From Lachnospiraceae bacterium (GTDB lineage: Bacteria; Bacillota; Clostridia; Lachnospirales; Lachnospiraceae): DNA of 42,906 bases. Shown here in pieces: positions 37,769 through 42,906 of the stretch. Numbering within the stretch: the first letter of the stretch is position 1; every line of letters begins with the position of its first letter. The stretch covers positions 1 through 42,906 of the forward strand of contig JAILBX010000241.1 of assembly GCA_024680675.1 (NCBI GenBank), given 5' to 3'. Position numbers and translations under genes: made by a program. Under the pieces are notes generated by a model. That model was not told the DNA's origin. It was given only the letters and a program-made list of their open reading frames with translations, and did no database searches.

Positions 37769-39349
37769 TCAGATATTTAAAAGTTCACTATATACTTTAA
37801 GAGCCCCATCCGCATCGTGAGCAAGAACTTTCTTAGCTAATATCTTTCCAAGCTGCACTCCTTCCTGATCAAAGGAATTAATATTCCATAAAAAGCCCTG
37901 GAACATAATCTTATTCTCAAAATGAGAAAGCAGTGAGCCCAATGCTTCCGGTGTTAACTGTTCCCCAATGATAATACTTGAGGGCCTTCCGCCTTCAAAT
38001 TTCTTATTATTATCCGGATCATCCTTTCCACAAGCGAAAGCAACTATCTGGGCAGCTACATTAGCACATAGCTTTTGCTGACTGCTACTACCCTGTATGT
38101 CCACATCAGTCCCTATCTGACTCTTTTTAAAGCCAACAAACTGGAGAGGTATAATATCCGTCCCCTGGTGCAACAACTGATAGAATGAATGCTGCCCATT
38201 AGTTCCCGGTTCTCCGAAAATAACAGGCCCTGTCTTGTAATTTACCGGCTCTCCGAATCTGTTTACTGATTTTCCGTTCGATTCCATATCAAGCTGCTGT
38301 AAATGTGCAGCGTAGCGGCTAAGAGCCTGCGAATACGGAACAACAGCTGTACATTCATATCCCAAAATATTTCTCTCATACACACCGATAAGCGCATCCA
38401 AAAGTGCGGGATTCTTAAATATATCCTTGTTTGCAGCCAGCTTATCAGCTTCCCCGGCACCATCCAGGAAACGAGCAAACACCTCAGGTCCAAAAGCAAG
38501 TGATAATACTGCTCCACCTACAGATGATGTACCGGAAAAACGACCGCCAATAAAATCGTCCATAAAGAAGGCTGCAAGATAATCAGAACTTTTTGCAAGC
38601 GGTGAAGTCTCCGAGGTTACAGCAATCATATGCTTTGAAGGGTCAAGACCGGCTTTCTTTAACGCATCCTTAACAAAAGATTCATTTGTCAATGTTTCAA
38701 GAGTAGTACCCGATTTTGATACAAGTATAAAAATAGAGTGAGCCACATCAGTTGAAGCAAGTACTGCAGCAGCATCATCAGGATCCACATTGCTTATAAA
38801 CTTAGCTTCCATTTTAAATGTATTATTCTTTTTTGCCCAATTCTCCAAAGCGATATAATTTGCTCTGGGGCCAAGATCACTTCCGCCAATACCTATCTGA
38901 ACAACCGTTGTAAATTTTTCCCCTGCAGCATTAGTTATCTCACCCGAATGAACTTTTCTTGCAAAATCAGCTATTCTCTCCTGCTGCTCCTTATAAAATT
39001 TCCTCTTATCAATTCCATCAGCAACTACATCTTCCCCCAACTGACCACGAACAAGATGGTGAAGAACCTTTCTTTTCTCACTGATGTTTATTATCTCTCC
39101 ATTGTAAAGAGCCTCAAATTTCTCAAGTAACTGCGCCTCATCAGCCAGCTTTGAAAGGGTCGACAATATTGAATCATCAACTGCCTTCGCAGCATAGTTG
39201 TAGGAAAGTCCCCCGGCCATAGGAACAGAATATTCCTTTACTCTTTTTGCACCGTTTTCACCGGCCATTAGCTCTTTAACATCAACCTGTGTTGATTTTT
39301 TAAGCTCATCGTAAGCCTTCAAAGTATCCAGATTGTTCCAGTTAATCAT
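37769..39349 (-). CDS. pgi: Glucose-6-phosphate isomerase
   Basis: 'VQIGIGGSDLGPRANYIAL', 'VSKSGTTLETLTNE', 'GRFSGTSSVG', 'GTNGQHSFYQLLHQG'. Confidence 0.96.
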   Translation of the reverse strand: MINWNNLDTLKAYDELKKSTQVDVKELMAGENGAKRVKEYSVPMAGGLSYNYAAKAVDDSILSTLSKLADEAQLLEKFEALYNGEIINISEKRKVLHHLVRGQLGEDVVADGIDKRKFYKEQQERIADFARKVHSGEITNAAGEKFTTVVQIGIGGSDLGPRANYIALENWAKKNNTFKMEAKFISNVDPDDAAAVLASTDVAHSIFILVSKSGTTLETLTNESFVKDALKKAGLDPSKHMIAVTSETSPLAKSSDYLAAFFMDDFIGGRFSGTSSVGGAVLSLAFGPEVFARFLDGAGEADKLAANKDIFKNPALLDALIGVYERNILGYECTAVVPYSQALSRYAAHLQQLDMESNGKSVNRFGEPVNYKTGPVIFGEPGTNGQHSFYQLLHQGTDIIPLQFVGFKKSQIGTDVDIQGSSSQQKLCANVAAQIVAFACGKDDPDNNKKFEGGRPSSIIIGEQLTPEALGSLLSHFENKIMFQGFLWNINSFDQEGVQLGKILAKKVLAHDADGALKVYSELLNI

Positions 39350-39576
39350 TAAAAAAATACCTCCTTAAATAAATAATTCGTGATTATTTTTTGTAGATTT
39401 CCGTTCCAAGACCAACAGTTTAAGTTATAAAAATCAGATACTGATAAGGTCAGAATTCTTATAAAATTATACCTCTAAATATATGCCTTTTTCAAGATGG
39501 ATTACAAAATATGACAGCCATCTTAAAAAAGCTGTATCGATCGTAAAATCCGGCTAAGAGAAATAGCTCTCTGGCA

Positions 39577-39975
39577 TCAACTAAGAAGATCCTCCCCCTC
39601 TCCCATAACGGCTATGTCAACTGCTGTTGCTTCCTCAAGGTGAAAACACATCAGCTTTTTTCCGGTCTTTTCATTATAAATATCCTTTAGATTTGGCATA
39701 GCATCCAACATTGCTTCAGCATATTTCTCATCTCTTTCAAATACCGCCTTTCCGGTATACCTCATCCAATGTCCATCCTGCTTTGTTGATACAATCTCAC
39801 ACTTTGGGTTGGTCAAAAGCTGCTTATATACATTTTTAAAATCTCCCACACCAAAGATAACTTTTCCGTCCATCTCTATATGTGCGCCTAACGGTCGGCA
39901 CTTAGGCTGATCTTTATCTGCAGTTGCCAAAAAAAAGACTCCTGCTTCGTTTAAGTAATCATTAACTTTACCCAT
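39577..39975 (-). CDS. Pyridoxamine 5'-phosphate oxidase family (FMN-binding) protein
   Basis: 'VFFLATADKDQPKCRPLGAHIEMDGKVIFGVGDFKNVYKQLLTNPKCEIV'. Confidence 0.88.
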   Translation of the reverse strand: MGKVNDYLNEAGVFFLATADKDQPKCRPLGAHIEMDGKVIFGVGDFKNVYKQLLTNPKCEIVSTKQDGHWMRYTGKAVFERDEKYAEAMLDAMPNLKDIYNEKTGKKLMCFHLEEATAVDIAVMGEGEDLLS

Positions 39976-40006
39976 TATACTTCTCCTTTTTATTTATTCT
40001 TGCTGT

Positions 40007-40462
40007 TTAAATAGAATACCGATTTTTTAGATCTGAAACACTCCTGACAAGAATTGAATCTACCGAAATAGCCCCCTTTACCAAAGATTTAATTTTTTTC
40101 TCTGAACTCCCTATTGTACTTCCTCCTGCAGTGGCAAATACGTGCACCTTCTTCCCTCTAAAATCGTGTTTTTTACAAAAAGAATCAATTACAAGTGGCT
40201 GACAATTATACCAGACAGGAAATCCCAGATAAACGGTATCATAATCATTAAATCCTTCAACGATACCTGATACAGGAACTTCCTTCTTTGTTATCCATTC
40301 TTTATTACATCTTGACAATGGATTCTTCCAGTTAATATCTGCCATCGAATAAGGAATTTCCGGAACTATCTCATAAATATCAGCCCCTATATCCTTTGCA
40401 AATTCTTCGGCTATCTTCTTTGTATTTCCTTCTGCACTAAAATATGCCACTAATGCACTCAT
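40007..40462 (-). CDS. Flavodoxin
   Basis: 'LVAYFSAEGNTKKIAEEFAKDIGADIYEI', 'YDTVYLGFPVWYN', 'FATAGGSTIGSS'. Confidence 0.92.
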   Translation of the reverse strand: MSALVAYFSAEGNTKKIAEEFAKDIGADIYEIVPEIPYSMADINWKNPLSRCNKEWITKKEVPVSGIVEGFNDYDTVYLGFPVWYNCQPLVIDSFCKKHDFRGKKVHVFATAGGSTIGSSEKKIKSLVKGAISVDSILVRSVSDLKNRYSI

Positions 40463-40486
40463 TTTTACCTCTCCTTAAAATAATAA

Positions 40487-41338
40487 TCATTCACTATATT
40501 CACTTTCAGCTACCTTCCATTTCTTTTTCCAAAGCTCAGTAGTAGCATCCATTACAGGCTTACTAAAGAAATAACGCAATACAATAAATACAATAACAAT
40601 TACTAAAACATCATCTATTATTGTACCTTTAGTTAAAGTTCCTTGCATTATTCCATTGTCAGAAACACCTGTTACATTCATAAAAGCAACAATATCAGTT
40701 AAGGCATGCATTAAAATACAAAAGATCAGATTTCCTGAAGCAAGAAATAATGCACAAAAGCACATTCCTAACAGGGCGGTTACTACAACCTGATTTAAAG
40801 TTACCAAAGGATCTGCTCCCTCAAGTGCATTTGCGCCATGAATCAATCCAAATAACACCGATGAGATTATCATGGCTATTATCATTCTTTTTTTATCAGC
40901 ATCTCTTCTCATCAATGGTAAAATAATAAAAGCTCTGAATATAACTTCTTCTGAAATACCGGCAAAAAGTGAAGTGCGGATACCGGCAAATGAAGGAAAG
41001 CCGATTTTAATACCTTCTATAAGCATGAATATTGTTCCCACAACCCAATAAATAAAAAAACAGGTGCATATCATCATTGCAGGCTTTAAATTATATTCAG
41101 CAAACATCCCTTTTGTTTCCGGACGAAACCACCATATTATTATAAAATTGCTTAATATGGTAGTTATTATCATAATGATAAGTGTAATATTATCGTTTTG
41201 TCCAAAAATAAGCACTAAAGGAGTCAAAAAAATATTAGTTATGGTAAGTAACACTAATAACATTACCAAACTAAACAATAAACTCCCACCAATTGGATGT
41301 TTATCCATAACCTTATGTTTTCTTGTTTTTGTTTCCAT
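40487..41338 (-). CDS. CPBP family intramembrane (CAAX-like) metalloprotease
   Basis: 'GISEEVIFRAFIILPL' and 'FGLIHGANAL' motifs within TM segments. Confidence 0.88.
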   Translation of the reverse strand: METKTRKHKVMDKHPIGGSLLFSLVMLLVLLTITNIFLTPLVLIFGQNDNITLIIMIITTILSNFIIIWWFRPETKGMFAEYNLKPAMMICTCFFIYWVVGTIFMLIEGIKIGFPSFAGIRTSLFAGISEEVIFRAFIILPLMRRDADKKRMIIAMIISSVLFGLIHGANALEGADPLVTLNQVVVTALLGMCFCALFLASGNLIFCILMHALTDIVAFMNVTGVSDNGIMQGTLTKGTIIDDVLVIVIVFIVLRYFFSKPVMDATTELWKKKWKVAESEYSE

Positions 41339-41490
41339 TCTTATCCTCCTGACTCTATCATAGAAAAGATTATACCACTTAAATACAAATAGGTAAATTG
41401 GAGTCTTTCTCTCTCATACTCTTCCTTTTAGGATAGTATTACCCTATCCCTGTTCAAGTCTCTCAAGCAAAAAATATCAAATCCTGCAAT

Positions 41491-41545
41491 CCTAACAATT
41501 CCCTAACAAATTCCAAATAATTCCCTAATAAATCTTTTATATTAT
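41491..41545 (+). promoter_or_regulatory. Four 11-bp-phased direct repeats plus -10 element (PhoP/PhoB-box-like operator)
   Basis: CCTAACA 41491, CCTAACA 41502, CCAAATA 41513, CCTAATA 41524; TATTAT at 41540. Confidence 0.55.
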
Positions 41546-41571
41546 CTACACGTAACAAGGAGACAGGAAAA

Positions 41572-41964
41572 ATGAAGGAGATAAAAATGACAGCAAAGGA
41601 TAATCTTTCAGATGAACAGAAGACAAGAATACATCAGCTGGAATTCTTATATAAGGAAGCTGAAAGTAGTCCTAAATCCTCATCTATAGATAATCTATAT
41701 GATAGGCTTTTAAAGCTGGATGAAGATGTGAAGAGAAAAGCTTTCAAAATTTCTTTAATAGATGGTTTTGCAGGAACCCTGCTTTTAATTAGCGGATATA
41801 ATTTCCTGACAAAGCTTTCCGGTGCTTTTCTGTCAGGAATAATCTTCTTCTGCATAGGTTTTGTGATGTTAGCATTAACCTATCCCATATATAACTATTT
41901 ACTAAAAAAAGGGAGAAAAAAGTACGCACCTGTCGTTTTAACAATAACAAACTATTTAAATTAA
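41572..41964 (+). CDS. Small membrane protein of unknown function
   Basis: SD AAGGAG upstream; two hydrophobic segments in the C-terminal half; co-directional with the next gene. Confidence 0.7.
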   Translation: MKEIKMTAKDNLSDEQKTRIHQLEFLYKEAESSPKSSSIDNLYDRLLKLDEDVKRKAFKISLIDGFAGTLLLISGYNFLTKLSGAFLSGIIFFCIGFVMLALTYPIYNYLLKKGRKKYAPVVLTITNYLN

Positions 41965-41980
41965 AAAGAGAGGAAAAAAA

Positions 41981-42906
41981 ATGAAAAAGAGAGCAATTAT
42001 TTTATCAACACTTTTAGCGTTATCTTTAGGCATTACAGCTTGCGGAGGTAACAACACCTCAGAAGCAACTCCTTCAAATGAAACAAAAGCTGAGGCAACT
42101 GCCGAGCCTACTGAAGAAGTAGTGAAAGAGGAAGAAACTAAAAATGAAGAAGCCAAGGCAGAAGAAACTGCAGATGGAGAAACTGCTGTGACCGATCCTA
42201 ATTCTCCTGATTATGTTATCGAGCTGGATCCTCAGTACAACGTACCTACAGATGAACTTTTAAAATCTTTCCCTATTGAGTATCAGACACCTGCTGAATC
42301 TGACCTTTCAAAAAAAATACAGAATAGAATGCTTAATGGATTTAATCGTTGGAATATGGGTTATGAAGCCTGGGAGCACTGGGGCGAAGTCCTTTATCAT
42401 CCTGACTCGATATATAACGTAAATGGTGTAAGACTTACCCTTAAAGAATATCAACAGGCAATGGATATATCCTTAAAAAAGCTTGATATCCAAATGGGTA
42501 CTTTCAAGAATATGGTTCTCGTAGATGACTGGATGGCTATTCAATATGACATCGTTAATATAGACAGAGAAACAGGCGAAGCAAAGCCCGGAACAACAAT
42601 GGAATTTGCAAAGTTTGGTGATTATGGTGAGTTAGGTGCCAAGGTTGACGAGGGCTGGGGCGGAGTTAAAAACGACAGCTATTCAGGAACTATGCACTTC
42701 CAGACTGAAGAAGAACAGAAAGCCCAGCAAGAGTTTATGGATGAGATTGCAAATACAAAATTACCCGAGACAGATAATTTGGAAGAAAAATATCCAATAG
42801 TTTACCCTACAACTATTAATACTGAGATTGGTGAAAAAATGAAAAAAGCCATATTAATGGACACAGATAACTGGAATCAGGGTGCTGATAAATGGGAAGA
42901 GTGGAC
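41981..42906 (+). CDS. Secreted lipoprotein with SnoaL-like domain, truncated by window end
   Basis: SD GAGAGGAAAA, ATG 41981; 'MKKRAIILSTLLALSLGITACGGNNTSEATPSNETKAEATAEPTEE...'; open to the window edge and absent from the ORF track. Confidence 0.85.
   Translation, partial: MKKRAIILSTLLALSLGITACGGNNTSEATPSNETKAEATAEPTEEVVKEEETKNEEAKAEETADGETAVTDPNSPDYVIELDPQYNVPTDELLKSFPIEYQTPAESDLSKKIQNRMLNGFNRWNMGYEAWEHWGEVLYHPDSIYNVNGVRLTLKEYQQAMDISLKKLDIQMGTFKNMVLVDDWMAIQYDIVNIDRETGEAKPGTTMEFAKFGDYGELGAKVDEGWGGVKNDSYSGTMHFQTEEEQKAQQEFMDEIANTKLPETDNLEEKYPIVYPTTINTEIGEKMKKAILMDTDNWNQGADKWEEW

Noticed and set aside
39488-39528. AAGATGG ... CCATCTT inverted repeat between the PPOX-family gene and pgi
   Set aside because: Flanked by A-runs/T-runs on the wrong sides for a terminator in either direction; long loop.
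1-42906. CRISPR arrays, tRNA/rRNA genes, transposases, prophage genes
   Set aside because: None recognised on reading either strand; a tRNAscan/CRISPR search would be needed to exclude them formally.

Overview
AT-rich window from a Firmicute, probably Lachnospiraceae (Butyrivibrio-like; inferred from gene content). It holds about 30 credible protein-coding genes and no rRNA, tRNA, CRISPR array or transposase that I could recognise. Part of the gene content is housekeeping or metabolic: PPi-type 6-phosphofructokinase, pgi, pncB, polyphosphate:AMP phosphotransferase, GH3, GH43, MATE, EamA, PTS EIIC and CPBP. The rest is rich in c-di-GMP phosphodiesterases (two HD-GYP, two EAL) and secreted lipoproteins. 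Main observations: (1) an 866-aa protein at 24483-27083 fusing ferredoxin clusters, an [FeFe]-hydrogenase H-cluster domain of sensory type, another Fe-S domain, a degenerate GGDEF and an intact-looking EAL, i.e. a candidate H2/redox-sensing c-di-GMP phosphodiesterase; (2) a crcB-type fluoride riboswitch with an overlapping terminator upstream of a CPA-type cation/proton antiporter; (3) a sensor kinase whose phospho-acceptor His is replaced by Gln, with a CBM2-like ectodomain, next to an HD-GYP gene; (4) four 11-bp-phased CTAAYA repeats (PhoP/PhoB-box-like) just upstream of a -10 element at about 41.5 kb; (5) a possible bistable hairpin over the Shine-Dalgarno of the gene at 7274. All domain calls come from reading motifs by eye; no searches were run.
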